DNA of 64,000 nucleotides from Macrobrachium rosenbergii (GCF_040412425.1 NC_089783.1:44019125-44083124), one strand, 5' to 3'. Counted from the stretch's first letter, positions 11,513-24,553 are shown. Notes: generated by a model not told the origin, from the letters alone. A program made the numbers and translations.

Positions 11513-12420
11513 GTCATGTAAATCTCAAGGAACCGTCTCATGTTTATTCGCTATATTTTCTTTCTGTAAATTTGAAAGAGAGTATAAAACATCATTAGCT
11601 TGATCTGTTATGATTTTCTGATTGGCAACGTCTGAGCTATGATGCATAATTTAGAATTAACTTTTGTCCAGGTTAGTCATTGGTAATTTTTATTTTTATT
11701 TTTACTGCATTCTTTACATATCTGCTTTTGTATTTGCTGTTGCAATACATAAGGAAAAACTTGAATATTTGCAGCGCTAAATTCTAGTTCTACCGTTTTT
11801 CTTTATTATTACATATTTTATACGTGGATTTATTTATTTGTTTATTTTTTTTACTTTCAGGTAAGTGGTGTGGGCCTGAACTTCTAACCAAAAGTTTAAG
11901 AGGATAAATACCTTTGGCAAGTATGTTACGACGTATTGTTATTATTGTTATGCGTGAATTTTATAAATCACCTTTGAGTTATGAATTAGAATATCGGCAT
12001 TCTTAAAGTCAATGTCATTTTTCTCTTATTACAATCAGCCAACGCTCGATTAGAAAGAGAAACAGGACTCTAATTTTATATATGGAAGCTCGTCACCTCA
12101 GTATTCAGGAAAAGTATAGATATAATGTTTTCCAGAATATAGTATTTTATAAAAGGTTATTACATTTCAAGATTCATCGTCATTTTTCTTTCCTTGGTTT
12201 TCCTAGCTTTCCTTTTTTTTTTTAATTAGATCTTTGAGTTTTTTCTGAATGGCCTCCTTTTCTCTGCACCATGACTCTCTTCATTTATTTTTAAATCTTG
12301 ATTTATTTTTAAGCGACGATGAAAAGTGTCTAGTTTTCATGTCATCACCTTGTGGGTGGTGGTGTTTGCATTACAGTTTCGAAATCATGTCGAGGGTGAT
12401 GTTAACATGAAAACAAGTAA
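11510..12420. other. No gene seen; holds one splice-like signal
   Basis: AT-rich unassigned sequence. Its one notable feature is the fused acceptor and donor at 11860/11861, listed separately. Confidence 0.4.
11838..11867 (+). promoter_or_regulatory. Possible recursive splice site (ratchet point)
   Basis: A pyrimidine tract of T runs leads to ACTTTCAG immediately followed by GTAAGTGG. The acceptor ends at 11860 and a consensus donor starts at 11861, so an exon of zero length would result. This is the established pattern of recursive splicing in very long introns, best known in Drosophila. It would imply that a plus-strand gene spans this point. Sequence evidence alone cannot exclude chance. 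Confidence 0.35.
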
Positions 12421-12424
12421 AAAA

Positions 12425-12738
12425 TGCTGTCTGAAACTCTGAGCCACGGCCCATGAAACTCTGAGCCACGGCCCATGAAACTCTCAGCCTCGACCCATGA
12501 AGCTTTCAGCCACGGCCCGTGGCGGCCTGTGTTGTTGGCACCTATAGCTGTCCCAGACTCAAGATCATGGCTAACTTTAACCATAGATAAAATAAAAACT
12601 ACTGAGGCTAGAGGGCTGCGATTTGGTATGTTTGATGATTGGAGGATGGATGGTCAACTTACCAATTTGCAGCCCTCTAGCATCAGTAGTTTTTGAGATC
12701 TGAGGGCGGACAGAAAGAGTGGTTTTCTTTTACTGAAC
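12425..12738 (-). mobile_element. Dispersed hairpin-rich element, copy B, truncated
   Basis: Same element as 5663-6105 in reverse. The central stem-loop lies at about 12598-12695, with arms containing GAGGGCTGCGATTTG and CAATTTGCAGCCCTC. It ends near 12738 in a decayed copy of the 5' hairpin. The element's 3' end is missing. In its place a 22-bp unit ending in GCCACGGCCCAT is repeated four times at 12431-12520. Confidence 0.75.
12431..12520. repeat. 22-bp tandem repeat inside copy B
   Basis: Four successive units of about 22 bp, each starting GAAACTCT or GAAGCTTT and containing a CCACGGCCC or CCTCGACCC core. The first two are identical. It amplifies a segment that is single in the other copies of the element. 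Confidence 0.85.
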
Positions 12739-13098
12739 TCAAATTAATTTCGAAGACTTGAAGGTTAGAGTCAGAAGAAAGTTTTAATATCTTAAGGTCT
12801 TCAAATTTTATTTGATAAATAAATAAAGGCCGGATCCAAGTCATGCGAATCATGACTTTATTCAAGTTCTGTTCGAAAGCAATTTACTAAGAGGCACTAG
12901 TACCCTGACATTTACATGCATTTTTGTGCTTGTTTTTAAATTAACTGTCGAACCAGTCCTGTGTTTTTTTTTTTTTTTTAGGGCCTCGTGATAGGACAAA
13001 TACGATCCACACAACAATCCACACTATCAATAATCATTGTAAAGGCTCTCCTTAATTCACCATTAATTTGTAGGTAGAACTGGTTGCTCCTCTGTAGT

Positions 13099-13103
<5 letters not shown>

Positions 13104-13144
<41 letters not shown>
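13104..13144. repeat. (CT)n microsatellite
   Basis: 20 CT repeats. Confidence 0.96.
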
Positions 13145-13150
<6 letters not shown>

Positions 13151-13558
13151 GTGTTTATGAGCACATTACCCATACAGATTCTGAGAGATGACGGAACATA
13201 ATCAGGCAATTTTTTAATCACCGTGATTTACTTTAGGGGACATAATAATGTGACACCTGTCAAGATACGCAGTTATAATTTATCCTGCCTTCAGCGCTTC
13301 AAAGCCCTACCGTTTTCCTTCAGCCGTTTATCTTAGGTGCAAGATAAAATGGCCATGTCTCAAGTCTTAAACGCCTGTAATAATTTTAGAGCTTATCTTC
13401 TCTTCAGGAACATATTTGTCTCCCGCTGAATGATTAAATTGCATATACTATACTTGATCAGCTTTTTTAGTTTGTACTTCATATGTGAATGTTTTTTTCT
13501 CTTTAGTTTTTCTTTTTCTTCGTAAAGTGTGATCTTCAGATATAATACTAATATACAG

Positions 13559-13790
<232 letters not shown>

Positions 13791-13799
13791 TACACTTTC

Positions 13800-14608
13800 C
13801 TATAAACAATCTTTTTTTTTAATATACAATACCAATACCACTCCCTTTCCTGCCTACATATTTTTCCAATTTTCCTTGAAGCCTGAGTTAGTTCAAGATT
13901 ACATATATTTCCAGTGAACACCATCGGTAGACTTGCAAGAAATTTGCTTCAACAGGAAACTTAAACAGAGAAGACATGGTGGCCTGAAGCTGTTGCCTTC
14001 AAGTGCTACCTCTCCCCTGTCAGCTTATTTTCTGTCTTTCCGCACTATCTCCTCGTGAGTGTTTGTCTGTCCCTCGGCTGGGTGGCTGACTCTATCGCCT
14101 CTATCTTGATTTGTTTCCTCTGTAGCAAACGTACGTCATTCCTTGCACCTTTTTCCAAAGGTTAGTTAGCTTAATGTTCTCCATTCAATCTTGCTTACAC
14201 CAGAATTTCATGCACGAGGCATGTTTGTCTTTTTTCATGATCCATCTTAAAAAGAATGAGATAGAGTCAACGCCGCCAAATGATGGGTGTCACTTTCCAC
14301 CTGCTGGCGCCCGAAAGTCTGACTTGCAATTACCTCTTGCACTCTGCAACCACCCGCAGTCATGATTGTTAATACACTTTGAAATTTAATTTCGCTCTGT
14401 TGCCTGGAAGCGCCCAGCATCCATTCGCCTGAATGTAATGGCATTTGGGTTTTGTATTTGCTTTTTCACTAATCCGTGAACAGCGTGAGGAAAGGATCGG
14501 CAGTCTGCAAATTACGTTTTTCTAAATGAAAAATGTATGCTTTGAAAATGATTCTGTTTTGTGGGAAACTAATAATTGTTTTTGAGCTAGATATCTTTCT
14601 AAATTTAT

Positions 14609-14609
<1 letters not shown>
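13800..14609. other. No gene seen
   Basis: Unassigned sequence of more balanced composition than its surroundings. The frames at 14174-14365 and its antisense are short, with no recognisable motif. Confidence 0.4.

Positions 14610-14668
<59 letters not shown>
14610..14668. repeat. (CT)n microsatellite
   Basis: 29 CT repeats. Confidence 0.97.
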
Positions 14669-14671
<3 letters not shown>

Positions 14672-14775
14672 TAGTGACCGTCGAACGTTAAAAAATACCT
14701 ACCTGCTTTATTAACCATGGTTTCCTATACCCTGACGATATTGGTAAAGATCAAAAGTCACTCTTTCTCACGTGA

Positions 14776-14841
14776 AAAATTAAATCTGATAAACATCCAC
14801 TCGTTCTTAAAATTAAATCTGATAAACATCCACTCATTCTT
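14776..14841 (+). repeat. 33-bp tandem duplication
   Basis: Two adjacent 33-bp units (14776-14808 and 14809-14841) differ by a single base in CACTCGTTCTT versus CACTCATTCTT. The duplication is therefore recent. It lies between two CT arrays. Confidence 0.95.
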
Positions 14842-14883
14842 CTTACCCATTCCCTATGCTCCGACGGTATATTAACATAAGGA

Positions 14884-14887
<4 letters not shown>

Positions 14888-14931
<44 letters not shown>
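14888..14931. repeat. (CT)n microsatellite
   Basis: 22 CT repeats. A C-rich pyrimidine tract follows at about 15068-15145. Confidence 0.96.
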
Positions 14932-14935
<4 letters not shown>

Positions 14936-15852
14936 GAGATGCAAAAGCAAGGGTAAGAAATATTGAAAGAGGAAGTCGAGAGGCACACAGCGTGCTTTCA
15001 TGGATCCGTGAATTTGCTAACTGCCCTCTTGAGCTGAGGTAAATCTTTTTCCTCCGCTTCCTGACATCCTTCACACGCCCCAACCTCTCTCCTCCCCCCC
15101 TCCGGCCCAATTTCCTCCCCACACACCCCACCGGCCTTCCCTCCCCATTGCTCTTTTAGACTGTGCTCCTCTTTTCCGTTTATTTTCTGCTTGAAAGTGT
15201 GAAAGGTATTTTGCATGATAAGGTTTCGTGCGGTTTTTGAGTCTTTGTCTTTGCTTCATTTTATTTGTTCGCTGGTTGTTATTTTTTTGCTTGGTTATAT
15301 TAATTTATTTTTACTGAAGAAAATCCTTATTTTCGAAAATGGTGTAGTTTCCCCTTGTCAGGAAAGATCTGTCACTGACACTCTTCCGTTTGAGATGTTC
15401 GGGGAATTGCTTTTCTGCAAACAACGTAAATGTTCCAAAAAGGATGTAATATTCTCATATTAGTTGCAAAATCTGGGGCTTATTCACTCTTCTTGGTAAA
15501 GTTCAAGCAGGAGAAAGAAAAATGCAGTTATGGGAAAGAAAAGAAGGGACAGGCCTCCCTGCTATGTTTCTCACTATTTTACAGCTTTTGCGATCTGAGT
15601 CTGAAGATCAGTCGTCCTTGAAAGTCAATCGCTCTTTGCTTTGCCTTTCTGTGTACACTAGTTAGAGCATAACATCCGTGTCGTGTTGGGCAATGTTCAG
15701 AAGATGCTGCGTCGCAATTTAGTTGCGAACTCAAGGTTCAGACGGCTAGAGCTGTCCTTTATCCTATTCACAAGAAAATTGTGGAACAGTTTCTACATTT
15801 TTCCCGGTTCGTATAATAATTTATTTTATAGAAAACGAAATTTTACTAACCC

Positions 15853-15857
<5 letters not shown>

Positions 15858-15927
<70 letters not shown>
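15858..15927. repeat. (CT)n microsatellite
   Basis: 35 CT repeats. Confidence 0.97.
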
Positions 15928-15929
<2 letters not shown>

Positions 15930-17874
15930 CCGTAAGAATATTGTGTTCCGTTTCGCATTTCTTTAGTCTAATTGCCTATGACTGCGGAATTTTTTCAGTG
16001 ACTGGTACTTATTTGACAACCATACCTCCTCTTTACTTATCTTAAATTAAACCTGTGATTTTGTATCTAATTCGCGTTTTCCTCTGTGACTTTTTAAAGT
16101 AGCATTTGCATGAGAGCACCTCATGGCTGGATTCTCCCGACCATGAGGATAGCCAGAAGGCGTTGATAATAAGGCACCTTCATTGATTTGTTTTTCTTTA
16201 TTTCTCAAAAATTTAGTTTAGTTATCGATGATGGTTCTTCTTGCTCCGAGGTGAAATGTGTAGCTAGAGATGACTGGAGATTTTCCTTTGCATAGGAAAT
16301 AAATTTTCCACAGTCATAAACACTCTCTTGACACAGTTCAAGGTTTCTCTAAAAATGAAAACATTTCTTAAGCAGTTGAGCTTCTGAATGGGGTACACCC
16401 TGACCTGTGGATGCGTGGTATGTCTCTTGATACAGCTTATATTTTAATGGTATATAGTACTGGATTAATGAATGAGGGCCACATGTTCTCTTAAACCCAA
16501 TTTCCTGTCCTAGGGAATCATTTAATGGGTGTTATTTCTTTGTAATGATATTCCTGGGATTATTTGGGGGTGGGCAATGCATAGTCCACAACGGACCTGC
16601 AGGAACTAAGGGTTTTAATTGTTTATTAATAGTGATATTAATAGTAATAAAGTGAAATATGTGTATCATTCATAAATTTTTATTCGTTTTGAATAGATTC
16701 ATGCATAATTCCGAAGTTCCATTACGAAGCGACACGACACGGCAGAAATACGCTTAAATATAGCACTATTCGGCTTGGATATCACTTTTGGCTACTATAG
16801 TCAAAATGAGGGTGCCTGTGATAAAACACCAGCTGACGGTAAGAGAGAGTGTAGTAGATTATGAGGTTGACTTGGACTGTAGTTCATTATGAAGGATAGA
16901 CCATCGATGCACTTTGAAATTCAGAACAACAGCTGTGTGCACAGCAGTGTAATTTGCATAGTATTGTGAATAACACTTCTCAAATATAAAAGAACCGTTC
17001 ACTGGAAGGATAGAGCATCCGTCACATTGTACTATGGCCTTTAGATGATGATCAGGACAAAGTAGTGCCAACATTTCCTTAGTTAAAATAGAGTATTACT
17101 GTGTAAGGTATAGTATTAACATTTCCATTAAAATGCATAGATTAACTTGTATCATGCGATCTTATCATCAGTATAACTGGATATAGTGCGTTTTACATTA
17201 TTTTCAAAAGGGACCATTGGTCGTTTTTGCTAACTTAAAATAACATTGCTTTCCATTTTCTTTTTACGTTAATTTTAACATTTATGTTAAAACTGGTATA
17301 CCGAAAACCACAGTTAACCCCTCATCTGTAGAAAGTTTGGTTGCTTTATCCATAACAAGCGTCACAGTAGTCAGTTTTTCATGAATTATTGTTTTTTTTA
17401 TTAATTTTGGTATACTGTAAGATTTTTTTTATATTTAACCTTTAGCTTCAACCTGAACATAACTTTATTATGCAAGGTTGTAGATACAAAATTTCACAAA
17501 AATGAAATTGTTTTCACAGTCACTTTTCCATCATTTTCACATTCTTATTTTTTTTACTTCAAGATTAATTTATTTTAAGTGCTATAGGTTGGAGTATTAC
17601 ATGAAAATCTCGTAAAATTTTCCTTTATCGTCATGAGTGTAACAAAATGGGTTTCTCAGTTTCACCTATTAACATAATGTGGGCATACTGAACCAGAGAG
17701 AAGCTTTTAGTGTGGAACTATTTTCTTTTTTTTTTTATTTAACTTGCAATGACATTCAGGTACGAAAATAAATAGATTTCTGCATTTCATTCTCTTTCTA
17801 CCATTAAACCATCTGCGCCACATTCGGGCTGTATCTTGTCTGAATCCACCTACCACACAGACACACACACACGA

Positions 17875-17876
<2 letters not shown>
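15928..17876. other. No gene seen; about 2 kb almost free of simple repeats
   Basis: This is one of the longest microsatellite-free stretches here. It is AT-rich with no long frame. A small inverted repeat (CCTCATGG / CCATGAGG) lies at about 16121-16152. I recognise no transposon family in it. Confidence 0.4.
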
Positions 17877-18185
<309 letters not shown>

Positions 18186-18932
18186 ACTTACGCAAAGAAT
18201 TTTTAAATTCTCGTTTCTTAGCTATTCTAGGTACATTTCCTACCGAGAATTTGAAATCACAAATCAGAATTATCCAGCCTTCCCTTTCTCCTTGTATCAA
18301 TCAGCCCTCTCTTCAACTAAGAACTAAAATACAGAAAAAAGTATTCTGTTTGCGATTATATTTTTGCTAAGTATACTCTGCACGCACGCACGCACTTGCC
18401 CACGCACACGTGTGTACCCCCAATTATCCTTATCGTAGAATAATTTTGAAAGTCATTTGTTGATAAAGGCTCTGTAAGGAAGACTTATCTTTGGTTCAGA
18501 ATGGCCACTGTCCCATATTGGTGATAAACAATTTTGAGAAAATTTATTACAAATATGACGTTCCGTAAACCTTCAAGAAAATTTGCATGTAATACTTGTG
18601 TAGTACTCGGAATTACGCAATTTATATGTAAGATTAAAGTCATGGAATATTATAGAAAGGAAAAAGTTAAGAGTTCATTGGTGGCGTTCGTATGTGTACC
18701 CATTTTGTTTGTGTTTGCGAATTCATGAATCCTTGGAAAGATGTCGTGTATCATCATCACGAGTAAAAATAAAATAAAAATCCTGCCGTAGTCAACGTAA
18801 CCGACCTCCGTATATCGCGGAGTTTGCAAAAGTACGGGATTAATTCGTTTTTCTCAAAACGTGCCTGCGTGCCAGTCAAGGGGATAAATGGGCTGGTGAG
18901 AGAGAGAGACTTCACTACCAAGGTTATGAACA

Positions 18933-18936
<4 letters not shown>
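18186..18936. other. No gene seen
   Basis: Unassigned sequence, with a short CGCA repeat at about 18381-18396. Confidence 0.4.

Positions 18937-18986
<50 letters not shown>
18937..18986. repeat. (CT)n microsatellite
   Basis: 25 CT repeats. Confidence 0.97.
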
Positions 18987-18989
<3 letters not shown>

Positions 18990-19605
18990 CAAAAAAAAAG
19001 GGAAAGATCCAGAAAGCGAGCATGGTAATGGAAGTGGGAGTTGCCACATCCCTTTACAATGGATATTTGCTTTTATGTGCCGAGCCTCTGTTGGCGTCGC
19101 AGATTCTTGAACGCTGTATTTTTTTCATATCGTTTTCTATACAATTTTATGTTTCATCATAACTGTGCGATCAATATCGCATGAATGTTTTGATTTTCCC
19201 CTTTTTTTGTGGCAGAGCATTCGTTGTGAGGAGGTCCAATTTTCAGGTTTTGAAATATTTCCTCATGTGTTTATTCCTTTTCATGTCCATTCGTCCGTAC
19301 GACCTGTGTTTGTGACGTTGCATTTGTATTTTCATATCCGTGATTATTCTCCGGCGAAGTGAATTTTTGTAAATTATGGTTTATGGAATAAAAGTGAGTT
19401 ATATTTTATTCTCTCATACTTTTGTTGTACGTCCAATGCGCTGATCTATTCGTTCCCGTTCCATTAGTATTGAATGAAATTTCAGGGACTGAATGAAAGG
19501 GAAGGAACCAAGTAAGTAAATGGTTAGTTGCCTCCCGTGGGAAAATCACGTTTTTTTTTTTTTTTTCTTTTGTTCTGCCGTTCATGCGCTTACATACTGT
19601 GTACA

Positions 19606-19609
<4 letters not shown>

Positions 19610-19667
<58 letters not shown>
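19610..19667. repeat. (GA)n microsatellite
   Basis: 28 GA repeats. Confidence 0.97.
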
Positions 19668-19670
<3 letters not shown>

Positions 19671-21058
19671 AATTTGCTGAAAACAGAGACGAATGTAAGT
19701 TTACTCCCTTTTTTTAGTTTTGTGTAGTGTGGTTGCTAATAGTAATTAATTTATTGTAATTATTCGGGCGCTTTTTGTAGTTCGATAAACAATTAACTTC
19801 GTGATAGCTATACGCAGCATAAATCGCTCTCTCTGTCTGTCTGTATACCCTTAACTTGTTGGGGGGAATATGTGACTATGTATATTCTGCAAACCTATAT
19901 TCTAAGTTATACCTACCAAGCACTATTCATTTTTATCGAGATCTATCATCATGGGAACGTTATGGGATTTCCTTATAGTTAACACCGGTCAATTTTGTCA
20001 TGACGCCAGCGTAGCCTTTGGTGTATTTATAATGAGGCATCTGTAGACCATTAGCATTTGATCCACGTGAACCGTTTTCATATGCCTTTGTTGCGAAGAC
20101 TAGGGAGCAACTCTAATATGATTTGAATTTCAGTGCTGCTGTTGCTTGGTGAGGACATCTGATATTTCAGGAGAAGTTAGAATGCACTGTCAAAGAGTGA
20201 GAAACTCGTTATTATTATTATTATTATTATTATTATTGGGAAACATTTGGATAGATTGAAAAACCATTCTGTTACAAGGGAAGCTTTCAGAAAATAGATG
20301 CCAATATATGAAGACAGAAGAAAATAAGAAGTAGATCAAACTAAATCACTAACAGACTATTAAGTCGTTACTGAGTTGGGAAATAAGGCCGGAGGTGCAC
20401 GACGCTTTCAAATACTGTAGTATTACTCGCTATTTTTATAACCGCTTAGGACCTTCGTTCCTCAAGATCACTTACCTTAAAAGTTCACGGTAAACTAAAA
20501 CTCTAGTGGGGTAAAACCCATATTGATATAGATAGGTTATTTACGAAAAATAAAAAAGAAAATTCATGCGTGCTTTGAATACTGATGTAGTAACTAGAGA
20601 ATTTGTATGTTTTTTTATCGAGGTAACAAAAAGTACTCTATTAATCGGACCATAAAATTCAGAAATTCTTGTGTTTGTTTACAGACCAGAACGTACTCTG
20701 GTCTCGGGAAAATATGCAAGGAACAGAGCTATTATTGTTACCGCTTACGTAATCCTCAGAGGTATGGGAATGCGGTTCACTAATGCGGAGTGAAGGACCT
20801 CACCCTAAATTAAGCTCGCCTAAATTTTACCTTCAAAGAGTGGTTCCCAAAGAATGGAAATTAGGCTCAGGATCCTTGCAGGATCTGTGGCGTTATCTTG
20901 GTGGCGGGATATTTGTTCTTATTTGGCCGAGACTCCCCTGATTTTAATGATGTATAATATTGAGACGTCAAATAAATAGCAAAAGAAAACAATCAAGGGT
21001 GTGTTGTTCCTAGCCCATAGAGAAGAGATATACTGTACTTACCTCTTAACAAGTACAA
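19668..21058. other. No gene seen
   Basis: Unassigned sequence containing one short ATT array at 20209-20237. No exon-like frame and no recognised mobile element. Confidence 0.4.
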
Positions 21059-21059
21059 A

Positions 21060-21404
21060 ACTTCGGCGCAATCGAGTTTTCTGTACAGCCGCTACAGCGT
21101 ATAATCAAGACCAACGAAAATATATCTATCTTTCGGTGGTCTCGGTTTAATTTTGTATGAGCCGTGGCCCATGAAACTTTAACCACGGCTCGGTGGTGGC
21201 CTATCCTATATCGTTGCCAGAAGCACGATTATGGCTAACTTTGAAGCTAGAGGGCTGCAATTTGGTATGTCTGATGATTGGAGGGTGGATGATCAACATA
21301 CCAATTTGCACCCTCAGTAGTTTTTAAGATCTGAGGGCGGACAGGAAAAAGTGTGGACGGAAAAACAAAGCCTGCACAACAGTTTTCTTTTCAGAAAACT
21401 AAAA
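21060..21404 (-). mobile_element. Dispersed hairpin-rich element, copy C
   Basis: Reverse orientation. It starts with CTTCGGCGCAATCGAG and ends with TTTTCTTTTCAGAAAACT, the element's 5' hairpin. The central stem is shortened: on the right arm the CAGCCCTCTAGC segment is deleted, leaving TTGCACCCTCAGTAG. One half of the terminal GCGCCGAAG hairpin is missing. The remaining segments are collinear with copy A. Confidence 0.8.
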
Positions 21405-22159
21405 AGGGAAGTATTTAGGACCCAGGGGAGAAACGGAAAGGGAGAAGGAGTCCCAAGACGTGGCAGAAAAGAGAAATTAAGAGTCACCTAACCGAGCACT
21501 CCAAAGATAACAGCTTACCGCAAGTGAATACGAGTGGTGGCGGCTTAGAGTGAGTTGCGTGACCGCATGAGAGGGAAAGGGACGAGGATGTTTCGGTAAT
21601 TAAATAAAAATTGAAAGTATTTAGAAGTCTTTTGGTGGTTTCAAGTTCAGAGCATCATTTTATGCGTTAATGTTTAGCTCTGTAAAAATTGATATGGCCT
21701 ACGGCAAGTCATGTCATTGCTACTGGCCCTGTAGGATCAGCTTCACTTGCATATTTTTTGGTTGTGGGAATAGACACAGCTGACGCCGCAATCTACAACT
21801 CCTCAAATACTTTATGGAGGTTGTGAATACTAGTGGGAAGTCTTTTTCCAATAGAAACATTCTCTCTCTCGCTCTCTCCGGTGTCAGAAGTAATTAATTT
21901 TAATTAATGATTAAATTATTCAAATATATGAGTGGATCGCTGGCGTCATTGTGCTCTGAGTAAATTTTTATGGACCAGTGCAGTGGTTTGTAGCATTATT
22001 AGAGTATATAAAAAAAGTAATATAGTATAAGGGAAAGGCATTCATATTGTTATTTCCCCTATCCAAATCTTACAAGCAAAGAACTGTGTATAGTTACATT
22101 GCTCAGTGGGTGCATAATAGGAAAATTGGCAACTTTCTGCTCTAGTACCACGATTGTAG
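21405..22159. other. No gene seen upstream of the candidate exon
   Basis: Unassigned sequence with purine-rich stretches near 21420-21600. A possible 3' splice site closes it at 22159. Confidence 0.35.
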
Positions 22160-22291
22160 GGATTATCATGTCGGAAGCAGTGAAAACTGTTCTGAGAGAG
22201 CAGTATGAAGAATCCAGAGTTTTTGTAGGAAAACGAAAGCAACTGATTCAAGAAGCCTTGACCCACCCTAACAGCAGGGCAGGTGTAGAAG
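22160..22291 (+). CDS. Candidate internal coding exon, product unknown
   Basis: A 132-bp segment is open in one frame, with non-repetitive, polar and charged codon content (MSEAVKTVLREQYEESR, then KQLIQEALTHPNSRAG). It is preceded by a pyrimidine-containing stretch ending in TTGTAG at 22159 and followed by an AAG/GTGTAT donor at 22291/22292. An alternative donor (CAG/GTGTAG) lies 12 bases earlier... at about 22281. The length is a multiple of three. The predicted piece is helical and hydrophilic, unlike the repeat-derived frames around it. I do not recognise the protein. With neither neighbouring exon visible, it could still be a chance frame. Confidence 0.3.
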
Positions 22292-22679
22292 GTGTATAAT
22301 TGTCTCTGTCATAATAGCGTTTTCCTTGAAATGTTTTATTCGGAACTATGAATGTTGAGGAACTTATTCCTTCGGGGGCTGTTTAGTATTTAAGCTGCCT
22401 CTTTCATTCAAGTACGATGTACAAGAACCCAAAGCCGGTTATGTATCGTTAATATTTATCTCATTCGTAATTCATTGTTATTACGGGCGGGACGCTGGCT
22501 AACACTTTTTTTTTTTTTTTGAGAGTATCTGTTAAATGGTTTCAGTCGTGTGGTGGCGAAAATTACCTCATTGAGGCCATCTGCTTTTTTTATTATTATA
22601 TTATAATTGTCATTCATTTTCATGGAGTACTGATTATTACCTTCCCCTGCCTCCTTTTTACTTCGTTCGCCTCTTTCCC

Positions 22680-22897
22680 TTGCTGCGACCCACAACAGTC
22701 TGCTGACAACGCATGAATAATTCAGTACTTAGGACAGTAGAGGCATACCGTATTGATAATGATATGCACACATACACACGCACATATATATGTATAATAT
22801 AATATACATATACATAATTTATATATATAGTTTCTCTTTGCCCCGCAATCGAATAGGCTTCTGGGCTGTGAGCTGACCGCGTTACCACTTGCACAGC

Positions 22898-22901
<4 letters not shown>
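22680..22901 (-). mobile_element. tRNA-derived SINE (family 3), minus orientation
   Basis: The left end reads GCTGCGACCCACAACAGTCT, then TCAGTACTTAGGACAGTAG and AGGCATACC, the family-3 body blocks. Read on the minus strand, the right end has an A-box-like AAGTGGTAACGCGG and a B-box-like CTATTCGATTGC, with tRNA-like spacing. An AT-rich stretch of about 60 bp separates head from body. A (GA)n array abuts the head. Confidence 0.65.

Positions 22902-22955
<54 letters not shown>
22902..22955. repeat. (GA)n microsatellite at the head of a SINE
   Basis: 27 GA repeats, directly next to the tRNA-like head of the SINE at 22680-22901. Confidence 0.97.
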
Positions 22956-22958
<3 letters not shown>

Positions 22959-23481
22959 CTGGACTGCCTAAGAACAGTCTTCTGCTGTATCCACTGGGGT
23001 TGATGTAGGCATACCAGATTGTCGTAAAATATGGTTGCCTTTAGTGACGTGCCACATTTCTCCAAGACTATTTAATAATTTGACCTATATTAATATCTGA
23101 ATTCCTCTCTGCATGGCACTTTAAATTTAGGCGGACATTATAAGAAATTTGTTTCCCGAATCCATATTTTTTCTTAGCTATTTCGCGTGAAATCTCGTGG
23201 CATGGATTCTTTTTAAGCAAAAATTTCATTCAGATAATTTTTATATTTTAATCCCATTTCTTCAAGTACTTTGCGAAGAAATTCCTTGCAGTATTTTCTT
23301 TCACTTCAAGTAACATTTCATCCCAGTTCGGAATTTCCTCTCTGGCTTAATCCTCTGGCAATGTTCGTCATAAGCTTCATTGTCTTTTATTCTGTTTTCT
23401 TCTTCCGTTCATATCCGATAATATATTGTGTTTTGGTTAGGTCTGTTGCATCACTTGCACATTTCATTGCATAGTAGTACC

Positions 23482-23542
<61 letters not shown>

Positions 23543-24370
23543 CTTTTTGATTGTTGTGGGAAGACTTCCATTGCAGGTCGTCGTGGTCTGGTGTACAGGA
23601 CAATAAATTTTAGCTCCATATCTTCCCGACATAACATAGAAAATATGTAGTACGTCGCTGCCATATATAAATTATTTTCCGTTTCAGTGAAATTTAAAGA
23701 ATGAAGTCTCGGAAAAGTGGCACGTCTGGAATCCATTCAGTATTACTTGCCATGTTCGGTTGAATACCCGCAGAGCCCTGAAAAACCTGTCTGGAATAGG
23801 ACAGTGACTGTGTGTTTTAACTGAGGCATGGTGCATCCTGATGTGTAATGGTACACTCTAACTGCGTTAAGGTGCATGGTACTCCATTTGGGGTACATCT
23901 TAGTTATTCTGTAATATACATAACATTGATAGTTCTGATGATGACGTTTCTCCATCTTATTTTTTCCCCTGCTTCTGGTTCCCTCTAACCCCCTTTTCTT
24001 TTTAGGTGCAGTGTTAAAATAGGATGACTCAAGTTTTATAGAATAGGGAGCTATTATTATGATACCAACTTGGATGACACATTGTAAAGGGCGATGTAGC
24101 TCGTCCTTTATTCTCCTCGTTTAAAAGTTCTATGGTCTGTACGAGGGAGTGAAATAGAGAGATAAAAAGGATGCGAGAAAGATGCAGCACGCAAAAAAAA
24201 AAAAAGGCCCTCTTAATTGGCGGTGCTGAGTCTATAAATTTACTTCGTTAAGCAAAGATATTGGAGAAAGTTGGTCGTCGAGTGGAGTTAGTGGAGCGGC
24301 GAGGATAAGAACGAAAGAAAAATCAAATAAGTAACATCGAATTTGAGCGTCGATCTGTAATTAGATTAGA
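22956..24370. other. No gene seen
   Basis: Unassigned sequence interrupted by the CT array at 23485-23538. GTGCATGGTAC and GGTGCATCC strings near 23826-23880 repeat loosely. Confidence 0.35.
23485..23538. repeat. (CT)n microsatellite
   Basis: 27 CT repeats. Confidence 0.97.
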
Positions 24371-24373
24371 AAG

Positions 24374-24553
24374 ATGTCGGTAAACGGAGAGGCAAAAACC
24401 CCAACAATGTATAGCTTATCATCCTCCTCCCCGCCTACCAGATGGCGTCCCGTGCAGTTGCCAAAGGTCAGTTTTGTCTGGCGTATTTTGAAAAGACGAG
24501 GAAAAAAGTATCCTCCGTTCATCCTCACTGAATGTCATCATCCCGATATTCGG
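24374..24553 (+). other. Weak candidate first exon
   Basis: A 60-residue frame starts at an ATG and remains open up to a strong donor (CGGTGAGTG) at 24553/24554. A second donor (AAAGGTCAGT) lies inside it at about 24467. The predicted residues are Ser/Pro-rich, then basic, and match nothing I know. No upstream promoter is evident. Confidence 0.15.
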
